From the NCBI GenBank assembly GCA_001557505.1, contig LSAX01000001.1, positions 1,550,001 through 1,614,000 of the forward strand: a stretch of DNA of 64,000 nucleotides, given 5' to 3'. Position numbers and translations under genes: made by a program. The notes beneath the pieces were generated by a model that saw nothing but the letters and a program-made list of their open reading frames with translations, searched no databases and was not told the origin of the DNA. This DNA comes from Reticulascus tulasneorum (lineage: Eukaryota > Ascomycota > Sordariomycetes > Glomerellales > Reticulascaceae). This document shows positions 34,263-46,305 of the stretch, one piece after another (position 1 is the first letter of the stretch; each line of letters starts with the position of its first letter).

Positions 34263-36130
34263 AGGGTCAGGAGCCATGTAGGTACATAGCCACGAGCAAC
34301 GATCTCGCAAACAGGCAATCCACTTACTTCGCACTTACTGTACTCAGGTGGCATTTTGCACCAGATGGGGGTGGGTAGGCTGGTATTTCGTAGCTGTTTC
34401 AGATTGGCTGCCATGGGCTTCGACAAGTTCGTTTCTTGACAGGTGAACCCCGAGGTAGGAAATGCTAGTCTACCAAGTTAAAAGATAAATTAGGTAGGTA
34501 GTCAGTAGCTGTATCGGGATGTATGTACCTGCAGCGAGTCTATCAGGGTTTCGTTGGGCGCATAACTAATACGCAAATAGCTGGTCAGTGGATTTTGGAC
34601 CGCGGATTGAACCCGGTGGAGGGATAAGCGGCCACAAATGGAAAGGAAGTCGTCTTCTTGTGGGTACGAACATCTTTTACAAAAGCGAAACCGAATCGGT
34701 TGTGGTACAGTACAGTGCTGTCGAAGTCGACGAGGAAGATAAAGAGAGCATTCCGAGTCGGTACAGAAGTGCCCGACACCATCGTCCTTCAAAGATGAAT
34801 GAGGCATGTCGTATAAGTTATCTTTCCCGATAGTGGATAAGGTGGCGATGGAATCCTTACAGACAGCCACCTGTCGACCTTACCCTTCTACATAGGTAAC
34901 ATACCTGATTAATTACCAGTGGCATCTCATAATTACAGGCGCCCTACCACCTAATTAAGGTACCTAGGAGATTTCCGGGGCTCACTTGCAGTGTAAGTGA
35001 TATCACTAGGTACGACTTCCAGTGTCTCTCAAGTGTTGTAGGTAACTAAAGTAGGTCCATCTTCGTAGCGGTGAGTTCCCGCTAATAACGAGCCTGGGCG
35101 GTGGCAGCCAGCCTCCCTGCTATGGCTTCTCACGAGATCACCTCCAGGGCATCTGGCCTGAGTGGGGTTGCTCTTTCTTTTCTGACGCCCGCCCACACAA
35201 ACCCTTGGCCTCACCTCAAACTCGTCCTTCCACGCATTTTCATTTCGCATCCGAGGCCTCGGCAGAAACGAACGCTGCAGTCACAGGCTCCCACTTGCCT
35301 GGTACCGCATCTCCCGTACAAGCTGGCTGAGGAGTTCAAAACAGATCATCTGGTCATCTTTGACACGGCCATTCGACCCGGGTGTTTTCGCATCGTCACA
35401 AATAACCATGCGGTTTTGGTCACGGGCCTATAGCCAGACAGGCGCCTAATAACGATGATGTCTTGATCAAGGGAGAGACACGGTGAACCAGAAACGGATG
35501 GGCCGGCACTGGCTGATGCTACAATTCTGGGACTAATAGCCGACGGGCATGGTTTCTTCTGGTTCTACTATATCCCCTCCCAACGGAGTTTGACACTCGG
35601 AATGCGAGCGAGAGGAGCGAGGGAGCAGGAGAACACAGATGAAGCGGTCTACCTATCTTGTCATTCCCCAGTCAGTGGCCTGGCAATATCTTTGGACAAG
35701 TCATCTGCCCATCTCTCTCCGCTTAACAGCCTCACTATAACCTTTCATTACTCATGAATGATAATATCCAGGTCAGCAAGCCGCACAAGCCAGCCAGCCC
35801 ACCTACGAGATATGCCGGATACATTGTCTGTCCGGACAGCGGCCCTAAGGGCGGGAAAAGGACCTACCTACCTACGCACACCCACGCGCGTGCACACCCA
35901 CCTCTTACCACCCATATCTTGGATACCCAACCGCAACCCGCCCTGGCGCTCGATCCAGGTCCGCCCGGCCCAGGCTTTCGCATCACATAGAGAAACACAC
36001 GCTGACTCGCCAGTAGCGTGGAAGGTCGGTGCGTCGAGGGGGACAAGGGTATTTCCTGGACATTCCCAATTCCCATGTGTCTTACATCCTCCACACCCCC
36101 CCTCTTGCTTCCCTGCGCGTGGATGCGAGC

Positions 36131-36182
36131 GAGTACGGGTGTGTGTGTGAGTGAGAGGGAGAGAGAGAGAGTGTGTGTGTCT
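36131..36182 (+). repeat. GT/GA compound microsatellite
   Basis: The tract runs GT repeats, GAGTGAGAGG, an uninterrupted GA run, then GT repeats again. It lies in the gene desert. Confidence 0.9.
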
Positions 36183-36440
36183 AATGGTCCCACGATGCCC
36201 ATATCACAACGACGACAAACGACGCCGACGACGTCCCCTACACCATATCTACTCCCGGCCATTCGTCGGTGGCTCCAACTATCACAAAAATTATGACCTG
36301 ACGAACGAATCGTTCTGCACCCCCATAGTTTCCATCCCCTTTCCTCATTCGCCACTTGCTAGCCCTGTCTTTGTCTCATCATGGCATCACCACAATGATG
36401 AAGTGAGGCATTCTGCAATGCTAAGTTCGGGCAGCGTATG

Positions 36441-36518
36441 CCTCTCTCTCTCTCTCTCCCCGTCCTTCTCTCGCTCCCTCCCTCTCTCTCTCTGTGTGTG
36501 TGTCTCTCTCTCTCTATC
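36441..36518 (+). repeat. CT-rich compound microsatellite
   Basis: Two long TC runs flank CCCCGTCCTTC and a short TG run. The strand is almost purely pyrimidine across 80 bases. Confidence 0.9.
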
Positions 36519-37403
36519 TGAATATCTATGTTTCCCCTCATTTGTCACTCCCCTTCAAGCTAGACTACTTGAATCACATCTACGAAGGCACCACAAAACC
36601 CAGGGCATGTAGATTCACTGCATTCCACACCCCACCAATATACCCCCCCCTCCTTTCCCACACTTTGAGAGGGGTGGCAATAGCTGATTTACCTCACATC
36701 TGCCACGAGGTGGGCACATATAAGGCGCCGAGCAAGGGGGGGGGATTCAAAGCACACGAAGAAAAAGGTACTTGCGGTCGTTGTAACTGCGAGCTGTCGC
36801 CTTCGCTCCACCCCCATCCTCGTGCCTGTCAAAGCCCCCGTCCATCCCCCCATCGCATGGTCCATTCGTCCCCACTGTCACAGACCTGGGACCTGCACTT
36901 TACCGTAGTTGCGAGGAGCAATCCTCAACCCTGAGCTCCCTGACCATCCATCCTAACGACCGTTTTTTTGCTTTTTGATGCAAGCGCTTCCGTCATTGCT
37001 CAGACATGGACATGGGTAGCAGGGAGGTCAATTGAGTGTCTCTCAGATTATTTTATTTATTTATTTTTGCTCAAAAGCCACGCCTTTGTCGCCTTTCCTG
37101 AAATTCTCGCCTGTTCCTCTTACTTCCTCCCCATCTCACTTATACATTGCGCCATTACACTCCCTTACACACACGCACATATATATAGCCTTGGTGTGCT
37201 ATGCGGATGTGGTCACTGATGGGTCTGCCTTTTGACGCCTAAATTGGTAACTCGTTGAAACTTGGACACCAGGAAGGCTGGGCTGGTCATCGCCACTATC
37301 CACTCACTACCTTTCGTCTTATATCCTTTCTGAGACAAGGTCGCGTCCGTACGACCTCCGGAGTTTGGGGAAGCTTCCTTGTACCCACCTCACAGAGCTC
37401 TTT

Positions 37404-37410
37404 TATATAA
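37404..37410 (+). promoter_or_regulatory. Candidate TATA box of the 54-codon gene
   Basis: TATATAA lies 234 bases before the start codon, followed by a long C/T-rich leader. A leader intron (GTGTAAG near 37543 to CATTCAG near 37621) is possible but not required. Confidence 0.4.
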
Positions 37411-37643
37411 CTGAGGCATGCTGCTGTCACCACATCCCACAACTATCACCTCGTCTTTTCCTCCTCGACCCTCAAACTCCACCGTAATCACCAACCCTGT
37501 TACCTCTTCGTCAAACTCACCTGTAGCTACGGCACCAACTTCGTGTAAGCGGATATGCCCCCGACCTGCTTGACATTTCCCCATGACTAGATGCTGACTC
37601 TGGTCCAGACCTGCCATTCAGCAACTCGCACTGCCCTTCCACA

Positions 37644-37808
37644 ATGTGCGACTTTACAAAGAACTACTACATCTATACGTCCTGCATGGACCCTGGCGCC
37701 CACTTCTTCAGAACCTCTGTCGACGGCAGCCGGAAGAGAACATGCGGAAAGGGCCCTCATGAGCGATACATCGTCGTTGATGGACATTGCCCTCTCTGTT
37801 GCGGATGA
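37644..37808 (+). CDS. Small conserved-looking Cys-containing protein, 54 residues
   Basis: A single exon starting in a good context (CCACAATGTGC) encodes MCDFTKNYYIYTSCMDPG at the N-terminus, HFFRTSVDGSR in the middle, and GPHERYIVVDGHCPLCCG before TGA. It has six cysteines (2, 14, 34, 49, 52, 53), no signal peptide and no membrane segment; the spaced CxxCC at the end could help bind a metal. From memory it resembles a family of tiny uncharacterised ascomycete proteins with MCDFTKNYY-like starts and ERYIV...CPLC ends, but I cannot confirm this without a search. It stands alone in a 17-kb gene-poor stretch, with a TATA element and pyrimidine-rich leader upstream. Function unknown. Confidence 0.65.
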   Translation: MCDFTKNYYIYTSCMDPGAHFFRTSVDGSRKRTCGKGPHERYIVVDGHCPLCCG

Positions 37809-39897
37809 TTAGAACAACCGCAGCATCGAGCACACAATTCCAGCTTCCGACCTGTACGACTGGCCGATCATATTGTCATTATCAGGCAACAGACTTTCTT
37901 TAAGTTCAAGATCTTGATCAAAATCTCTTTCTTGGCCAGTCAATTAGACGCCCCACCATTCAAATTATCTCGGGTTTCAAACGTTTGGACGACAATATTG
38001 CAAGGCGTTTCGGTTTTGGCCGTCTCTCTGGGCTTCAAGGCGCAGTATGCCACCAACATCTGTTTTCTACGGGCTTGGAGTAGATTTCGGACTCTGAAGA
38101 TCCTTCGTATTTTGGAAACTGCAACGGCCAAGCAACGAAATTGGGGGGAAGGCCAACTGTTTTGCCTGGAGTGAGGGGACTGAGAAGAACTGATGATTAT
38201 CGAAGAGAGAGGGGCAGGAAAGCTGGATCTCACGGGATGAGGAAGGATTCTGTGGCTTTCATCCTTCTGCACCGCGTACACGAGAATGTTGCCACGTGCG
38301 ATTCGAGCTGCTGCCCTGTGACCAGATGAAATCAGATAGACCTTCACCTGGGGGCGGGCAAACGTCTGATTCTGCAAGGTGCAGGACTAAAAAGTTGTGA
38401 TATTATCGTGGAGGATGCACTATAGGGGCATAACCCTCGCTACAAATCAGGGCATTTGGGGCAGCTTGGTTTTGGATTTCCATTGGATGGAGTACACTGG
38501 GTCAACGAAAGAAGCATAGCACAGCAGGCACACGCAAAGCGTTTTCGTCATCAGGTGGAAACCACGAACCAGCATGATAGGGCAGAATGTCACTCGTACT
38601 CTGGCTGTGAAAGGGACGGGCGTTTTAGGGGGGGGAGGGATGGGGGAGCTGGGCACCATTCATCTTCGGAAAACTGAGAATGGGACACGCTAAGGAGCGT
38701 AGCTTCCATATTGCATATGATATTAAGAGCGATATCTGCGCCGAGTTTGCCTCTTTCTCCTCCCTTGCTGATCTCATAATCCGGCTCCTGATTCTCTGGT
38801 TGACAAAATGTCCCGCAGCTCGTCATCTCTGGTACAGCTCATCTTGCCCGTCCCAAGCATGACGAGACGAGCCGGCGGCAAAGGAGATCAAGCGTCTGTA
38901 GCTGAGCGGAGAGCGCGACATGGGATGGGGCCAGCTAACCAGGCCAGCAGCACATGCCTGGCGGCGACTTTTGCCTATATATGAACTTACATAGCAAGAG
39001 CAGAGCATGCATTCAAAGCCTTGAGCCCAGTGGGGTCCGTGATCTACCCGTACTGCCAGCTGGCTCGCGCACACTGGGTTGCGATAGCCTCTCCACTTTG
39101 CCACGAGGGCAATGGGGCGGAAGCAAGTGGATTCCCCGATCATTGCCTAATATCGCACATGGGGTCTCCATGATAACAGACAGCATGACGAAAGGGCTCG
39201 ACGCCAGCAGGAAGTCATGATAGTTGGCTGATCCGGATATCGTAGGGACGCAGGACTATGTGAAATGGGTGTATAGCAGAGCCGCCATATACCCTCCTCG
39301 CCTGTTGGTGGAGGGGGGTGGTTTAGCTTGGCCGTCGTCGTCGTCTCCCACTTCCCCTCTCCCTGCCTATCCGCATCCCTTGTCCCTGCCCTTGCGCCTC
39401 TCCACCTGGGTCCCGCACGAGGGAAGGGAGAGAGACGGCAAAGAAGTGCTGAAAGCCAGGTAAGCATGTGTCTGACCGAGGCGCGGGAGGGGAGGGCATG
39501 GGACGGAGAGAGGCAGAGGCAGACCGCCTTTCGCGGAGGTCCCTGGGGGAGGTGTGATTTGATTCGGCCGGGCGAGAGTCGGCCCATAAGGCACACTTGG
39601 ATACTATGGGAAGGCGGAAGTCCCAAGGTGGAGGAGGGCTCCCACAGGTTCCATCTTCTGGTTCCGTTGATAGTGGGATGAGCAAAGTGAGGAGAAACTG
39701 GGTCGAAGGCTCATGACATGAAAGAATTCTGAACAGGCCACATCTGACACGAGGAAAATCATATGCGTAATCAGATGCGAGTCGACGATGACCTGCAGCG
39801 AATCTGGATTGGGGTGGCGGAACAATCCCAGACAGGCCACCCACCCCCGATCTCGACATCCCATGTGTCATTCATGGAATGCTGTGGCTCGCTCCCA

Positions 39898-39914
39898 CCC
39901 CCCCCCCCCCCCCC
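39898..39914 (+). repeat. C17 homopolymer
   Basis: Seventeen consecutive cytosines in non-coding DNA. The exact length may be affected by sequencing error. Confidence 0.9.
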
Positions 39915-41363
39915 AACAGCGTTGCACCATCGGCGGAACGGCCGCTGCGAAGTGTGTCTGGAAACAATGGACGAGCACAGACAGTTGTACAGAAACTCGG
40001 CTGGCTGCATGACTGCGCGTCCATCCAGATGCCGATTTGAATCTGAGACCACAACATTGCGTGCTTCCCCGGGTGGTCTCAGATGGACGACCTGATCGAC
40101 GTAAGATGATGTGTTCAGGCCGTGCTGGGGACGGTGGACCATGCTTGCTCACCGAGTCCATGCACGAGGCTCAATGTGTACATGGCAATGGCCGCAGACG
40201 TGGCCGCCAGCGTGGGCCGCGGCTGCGCAGGAAGTGGAATGGAGCAGGCGACTGCCACGGCCGTTTTTGCAGCCAGCTGGACCGTCGAGAATCCGCATTG
40301 CGGCGGCTGCAAAGCACACCCAATCGGGGCTAGGGCCCGCCTACTGCAAGGCTCAGGTCGCCGGCCTGCAGCGGTGGCGATAACTTACATAGTCCCTTGG
40401 AAGGCCAGAGACGACGGGGGCAGCACTCACAGCGCGGCGGGAATCGGATAGCTGCATCTGTCGGGATTCCCAGCTTCCACGCCTTGATTCCTGGGGAAAG
40501 CGTTGCACATTGGAGCACGACAGGACAAGCACGGCAAGACAATATGCGCGGGGGAGGGCTTGGCAGAGCCCTCGCAGGGTGTGTGGGGAGAGGATAGCAT
40601 CGTCGACACTTCGAGCGATCAGCTACGAGAGGAAGAGCGCGGGCCAGAGAGAGACGCACGCAGAGAGAGAGAGAGCGCGAGATGCTTCATCTCGCAGCTG
40701 CGTTGCGCGCCCGGGGCGAGACATCCGCAATATCGAGATATGAAGCCGAGGGGTGGTGTGCTGGCATATCGCGCGCATTGCTCTCTTTTTTCCCCGCGCT
40801 TGCGTTCTCCGGCCATTGCGGGAACGCGATTCTGATGGGATAGGTGGGAGAGACGGGCGGAGGCCCCGTTCCCATGTGGGGAGTGCGTGAGGAGATGCAA
40901 GATTTCCCGTCTTGGAGATCCGGTCTACATACGTCACACGGCCTCTCTCTGGTCATCGGGTCGCGGCATGCTATGGGAGAGGAAGAGGGGAAACGGAAGG
41001 GAGGAGAGGAGGGGGGGAAGGGCGAGCATGGCTGACGAGATGCAGATATAGCCCCAGGACCTTCGCCGTCTCGAGCTAAGATGTCGGCACTCGAACTAGC
41101 GAGTTTCCACGTGGGATATTCGAGAACGGGATGATAGTTTGTCGTGGGCTGCTTGCTATGGCGGGCGACCCTCCACGGGGAGGGGGGGGGAAGTTGGAGA
41201 AAGAGAACCACACCAAAAACATGGAACGAGGAAAACGGGTTGTCTAAACATAGACTTGCGCGGTGGGGGGGAGACCTTTTGTAGGTTTGGTTGTTTGGTT
41301 TTTGGTTGTTTTTGCTTGGTTTGCCGGGGGGTTGCGCTTTTTGATTAAAGGCAACTTAACTCT

Positions 41364-41383
41364 GGGGGGGGGGGGGGGGGGGG
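41364..41383 (+). repeat. G20 homopolymer
   Basis: Twenty consecutive guanines followed by TTGGTTGG, potentially able to form a G-quadruplex. Length is uncertain in assemblies. Confidence 0.9.
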
Positions 41384-41576
41384 TTGGTTGGAGAGATTGT
41401 GTTTCCTGCGCCGATAAGTCGGATACGAAACATGCACTCTATCTCGCGTTATATCACAATCTAGATAATTCCCCCTCCACCAATTCGTCTCCGTGGCGTG
41501 ATCGCCAGCCTCCCGCCCTTCTACCACGACAGGACTCCTAGCGCAGGTACAATAGATAGTGCACATGGTGAAACAG

Positions 41577-41580
<4 letters not shown>

Positions 41581-41616
<36 letters not shown>
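41581..41616 (+). repeat. (GA)18 dinucleotide repeat
   Basis: Eighteen perfect GA units, about 200 bases from the G20 run. It is a mirror-symmetric purine tract of the kind that can adopt triplex DNA. Confidence 0.93.
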
Positions 41617-41619
<3 letters not shown>

Positions 41620-43306
41620 GCACACCCCGCATGGATCGGTGTCGTTGTTGCATCGGCCCGGCCGTCATGTAGATGTGTATATGCACCGACGTTGCAAGAC
41701 GCACCCACTTTTAAAATAAAATAAAAAACAATAAAAAAGAAACCCCCAAGCCCACCCAATGGTTAGCTGGAAAGGCGGTGCGGTTTCTGGACCCGCGTGT
41801 TTTCATTCGCGATGGGTCACCTGCTGAGACAGCACGGAAGAAGGATGAAGGGGGGGGGCGGGCGGGCGGATTGGTCGAGTACCACGTGGCCGGATGCTGG
41901 CAGATCGCATCCCGGCGGGGTGGGCCACGCCCAGCGCCCCATCCATTGCATTCATTCGGTACTCCGTTGCCGGCCGTTCCGGGGAAGGAAGCCGGTTTTC
42001 ATGGGGCGATGGAGATGGGGTGGTGTTTGGCGCTGGCGCTGGGGTTCGGAGGGGGGTGTGTGTGTGGGTGTGTGTGCCTTTGTCCGGAGGTGTGTCCTCA
42101 GGATGTGCCGGAAGACTTCAGCAACCAGACAGAGTCCACGATGCAACTAATACCCTTCCTTTGGGGTTGTGGTTGTTGAGCTTTCGTTGGTTGCTACACT
42201 ACTGCTGACTTCCCAAATGAGTGTGTGTGTCTGTACATGGATTCTGACAACACTGCTGCCAAAGCTCTGTCCAATGGTTTTTTAACGTGTCACACTTGTT
42301 GTACTAAAGTGATCCCTTGAATTGTAAACTCTCTAATCATTAGAGTAAGACCATTGGCATTGGGCCATCAGAGTAAGAAACTCTGCTATCCCATAACTAG
42401 GTCTTCTTCTCAGAGCCTCGGCTTAAGATGTTATGCAAATACATAATAAAATCCAGCACAGATCAGCTTTCCGTGTACCCATGTTCATTCTTCGCGTGTG
42501 TTCGTCTAGGGTATCAACCCAGTGCTCTCAGGCAGTTTGACCAAAATCCGATTCCCAACCGTGCCAACCCCAGCTTTAACTCATTGAAACCCCGGCCTTT
42601 TCACGGCGGTGCAGCTTTGTCTGATGGCGGATTGCATCTCTTATCCTCCTGCCGACCATCTCGGGAGGTGGACAATCTCAATATCGGGCACGATAGCTAT
42701 CTGAATGCGGAAGCTCCCGGCCTCAACCCAGACGCGGTCATGTCCGGACCGCGATGGACCCCACGCGGGCAGAACAGCGGTGACTGAAGTTATCACGAAA
42801 CCTGCCCTGCTGGTAATCAGATAGCATCCCGCAGCATCTGCAATTTTGAGACATTCCTCGTGCTCCTTGCAGAAAGGATCAGCATCCTAGTTGGGTAGAT
42901 CAACCGAGTTATTGGCATCGCCAGACAGCTTTTTTCTTCTTTCCAAGTCTCAAGATATGGCGTGTCTTCTGTGGCTGATGAATACCGTCTTGGCTTTCTT
43001 TCGCATGCAAAGCTTTTCTTTCTTTTTCCTTCCCTTTTCTTCCCCATGTCTTTTTCAATGCAGCCTCTCGCTTTTTGCTCCGTTTTGGTTTGCTGGTCCT
43101 GGGTGGCTCCTTATCAGCTCCCCCATTGCAACAGCGGCCATTCTGATCGTGATTGGCCTGGCGCCAAGCCTCGACTTTCCATATTGCTTTTTTCTTCTGC
43201 TCTCCAACTCCATCATCCCGCAGAAACGCACTTTGCTTCTCTTTCTTCAGGAGAGAGGCATGTGCCTTGAGTAGCGCCACGCTTGGCCGTGCCTCAAACC
43301 CCCACG

Positions 43307-43321
43307 CCCCCCCCCCCCCCC
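43307..43321 (+). repeat. C15 homopolymer
   Basis: Fifteen consecutive cytosines between ACG and ATTTG in non-coding DNA, about 0.9 kb upstream of the GPCR start. Confidence 0.88.
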
Positions 43322-44195
43322 ATTTGTTAGAATGCTCTGCAGATGGGAAGCCTAGTTGCGTCAAGCTTCTCCTCCTTGGCTCTTAGTAGACTCAATCCCC
43401 TTGTTTAGACGGAGACTCACAACCAACCAAGGGCTAGAAGCTGGGGTTTGCCCATCGTCTCGATAGGAGACGATTGTGTAGCATTGGATCTGCAACGGAA
43501 CATGTTCGTCACCTATCCTCAGTCATCGACGATGCCCCTGCCCTGGCTATCTATAAACTTGGCTTTGTCATTCCCCAAACACGCCGTATCTGTGACCAGG
43601 AATCGGACCGCAGCTTCGTCATTGGCAAGAAGAAGGAGTCTTGGCCCAAGTTGGCAATGACAGACGACACCTAGCATTTGGTGAGGTATGCCCTAGGTGG
43701 AAACCGCCACATACTGCGTAGTACGAAGTACCCAGGCATCGTTGGCACTAGCATCCCGTGTAGTTCCCTGACATGCGTGGCTCCCGCCGCCGGCGCGCTT
43801 TTGCCCCCAATCGCATTCTCATAACCCTTAGAACGAGTTCTCGATAACGGCGTTGCTTTTTTGTTTCTTTTTCTTGCCCCCTGGGCATAGTCCTCCGCCT
43901 TGATGAATGGCCAATGAACACGGAGCTCAAACTTCGTTGTCCGTCTGACTGGGATTTGGCTTGTCTCCCAGTGGCGTAACGAACCCATGCAAAGAATTTG
44001 TCGACTTCATTATGAACGTTATCTGATAGGCAGAGTTCGTCGAGCGCCGTGCGTTGGACGTGTTCTTCGGGAACGGGCCATGAACTATACATACTGTTCT
44101 CCGCGTCGTTTGAACTGCCTGCGCCAGCGTGATCCGTGGCACTTGGGATGAACGTCAGATAGGATAGCCGTATCCATTTCCTCGCAACCGTCGCG

Positions 44196-45759
44196 ATGTT
44201 CGACTTCGAGCTGTCTCCCCGGTCGGCCCTTGCGGCCCCCAAGGACGAGAACCAAATCCACATTCAGAGCATCGTTATCGTCATCGTCTCTATCCTATCC
44301 GTGCTCGGAGCAGGGTGGATTATGGCGAGCTTTGCGGTGCGTCGATCTCTGGTAGCCCCCGTCCGAACCCTCCATGCTAATGACTCGCTCCAGGCTTTTG
44401 ATAACTTACGATCCTTTCGGCACCAGCTCATTCTCGGTCTGGCTATAAGCGATTGTGTCATGGCTCTCAACTTTCTGGTATCCTCGTCAATGAACGTCGG
44501 CGGCAGATTGATCGGGGCTCCAGAGCAGTCCCGTTTCTGCAGCTTCAATGGCTTCATGACACAATTCTTTGTCATCCAGACGGACTACTGGGTGTTGACC
44601 ATCGCCATCTGCACCTACTTTATCCTCGCCGACCACAAGCGTGCCTCGTCCTGGGTTCAGGATCACAAAAGGCTTCTGTGGGCCATGCCTTGGTTCTTCT
44701 CGGTGCTCTGGGCGTCGATTGGACTTGCCGTCGCCGGATATGGTGATATTGGCGCCTGTAGGTGATCCCCTGGTGAGGCTTCAGGATCATTCACTGATGT
44801 TATATCCAGGGTGTTGGTTTACCTCGGATCAGGTCCGGCTGCTCGTCAACTTCGTTCCCAGATGTGAGTTGACCGGCTGAATAATAATGATATTATGACT
44901 AACATCCATGTCAAGGGCTCATTATTGTCACAATGTTTGGTTTATATGCATATCTTTACTTCTTTCTCTATCGGGCCCATAGCCGGTTCATGTCATTCGA
45001 CGAGTCTCAAGGCAACCCAGGTTCCGGGGCTAACCACCTGGACTCGGGATCCAGGCCTAGAGTGCTTGCCAATGATAACAGCCTGAGCCAGACCGCAGAT
45101 AGATATGCATCAAGGTCGAATGGAAAGTTGAAGAAGGTTAGATGGCGGTGCTCCGACCCAACAAAGAAGAACATTTACTAACAGCTACATAGCTTGCCCG
45201 GCTGATGTTATGCTACCCCCTGGCCTACGCAGTTATCTGGACACTTCCAACATCCATCCGCATATACCAAGCCACCACGGGCAAGCCCGCGCCATTCGCG
45301 CTTCAAACAACAGACAAGTCCTGTATTGTCATCCAGGGGTTCATCGACGCTATCATTTACGGCGTGAATGAAACCTCCCTCTCCAGCTGGCGGAACCTGC
45401 TCTTTCCCCGAGCATTCCCCACCATCAATGGCATGAACACAAACGGCGACAACACTCCTGCCCGAGCGAGATCGCGTAGGTGGTCGACGCATATGAGCGG
45501 TAAGCCCATCCCATCAAGAAGGGCAGACGACCCGGCCGACTCGGACAACTCGCTCGAGATGAGCAGTAGCGCAGGCATGGATCTGGCGGATAAAATCGAG
45601 ATGGGCGAGCTGCGAAACAATTCGGCACCGATGGGGATCACAAAAACCGTCGAGGTGGAAGTCAGGAGCTCGGCTGCTGCTACACGGCAATCAGCGCAGC
45701 GAGCGCCGATGGCAAACCCGGAGTATGGCGCCGGAGGGAAGAGCTTTTACAACGACTGA
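44196..45759 (+). CDS. Seven-transmembrane GPCR, Git3 / cAMP-receptor-like type
   Basis: A plasma-membrane receptor of the fungal family related to Git3 and cAMP-receptor-like proteins, which act upstream of G-alpha and cAMP/PKA in nutrient sensing. Five exons (44196-44336, 44394-44757, 44810-44863, 44916-45136, 45193-45759) join in frame to 448 residues; introns are 52-57 nt. The first intron has no stop in frame but has clear splice sites (GTGCGT, GCTAATG, CTCCAG), and removing it restores the family motif FDNLRSFRHQLILGLAISD. TM segments are visible at IVIVIVSILSVLGAGWIM, LILGLAISDCVMALNFLV, FVIQTDYWVLTIAICTYF, LLWAMPWFFSVLWASIGLA, WLIIVTMFGLYAYLYFFLY and LMLCYPLAYAVIWTLP, with the last near VIQGFIDAIIYGVNE. 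GAWCWFTSDQVRLLVNF is the typical extracellular loop 2 / TM5 approach. The third loop is long; the tail is Ser-rich. The ligand is unknown. Confidence 0.87.
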
Positions 45760-46281
45760 GCTCCGCCGACCGCTCTGCTGCAGTAACATCTGGGCTGCGC
45801 CGACAAACACTGTTGGTGGCATTGTACAACTGTCTGTAAGATGAGGAGTCCCATTAGATCGCAGCGAATGGCGACTCAATTGGACTATGAGCATGTATAT
45901 GTTATGATAGAACGAACTGTTCCTCTTGCATCAGGAAGGTAAAACGGGACTTGATATACAAGAATGCCTGCTAGATATAGAAATGATAGAATATTATAAT
46001 AAGTTTGCATACATAATTTTTTTCCTATTTATAAAGATCAAGCAGCAGTAGTAGCAGAAGTTACTTCAGTGTCCATCAGCATAGAACATAGAGGCTGTTT
46101 GTTGAGTGGGATGCGTACCACTCGTACTGTTTGACATTCAGGGGTATATATAACATAGGGACTTCGATCACCTGGCTCATGCATGTATCCAAGTGTAGAG
46201 AAAACCAAAGAGCAAAAAGATAGTAGTAGTAGTTAGACAAGCTTACCTTTACCAGAGATTTAACCCGGCAAAAATCTCACC

Positions 46282-46286
46282 AAAAA
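46282..46286 (-). terminator. Pol III T-run terminator of the tRNA
   Basis: On the minus strand TTTTT lies about 20 bases after the tRNA 3' end, as expected for RNA polymerase III termination. Confidence 0.6.
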
Positions 46287-46305
46287 TTGCTCGCTATGGA
46301 TGTTA

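Larger units (their letters stand above)
27394..37643. other. 10-kb gene desert with microsatellites
   Basis: No frame over about 200 codons and none with a recognisable domain. It contains a 14-bp tandem repeat (31602-31657), CCCAT and GT-rich arrays (34121-34262), CT/GT/GA runs (36131-36182, 36441-36518), TACGTA-type motifs (29470-29500, 29645, 34255) and many GGTAGGTA/TACCTAGGTA stretches (34490-35045). The stretch 36850-37640 is CT-rich and probably serves as promoter and leader of the 54-codon gene that follows. One speculative spliced mini-gene lies at 27778-28015. Confidence 0.5.
37809..44195. other. 6.4-kb gene-free stretch with homopolymers
   Basis: No supported gene. It contains C17 (39898-39914), G20 (41364-41383), (GA)18 (41581-41616), C15 (43307-43321), many GGGGGG islands, and T/C-rich leader-like DNA (42980-43260). 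The frame 43480-43674 ends in a mildly protein-like run (VIDDAPALAIYKLGFVIPQ), which could be a relic exon. The final 450 bases form the promoter and leader of the GPCR. Confidence 0.5.

Noticed and set aside
34580..34620. Second B-box-like sequence on the minus strand (GGGTTCAATCC)
   Set aside because: The T stem does not pair and no acceptor stem is present.
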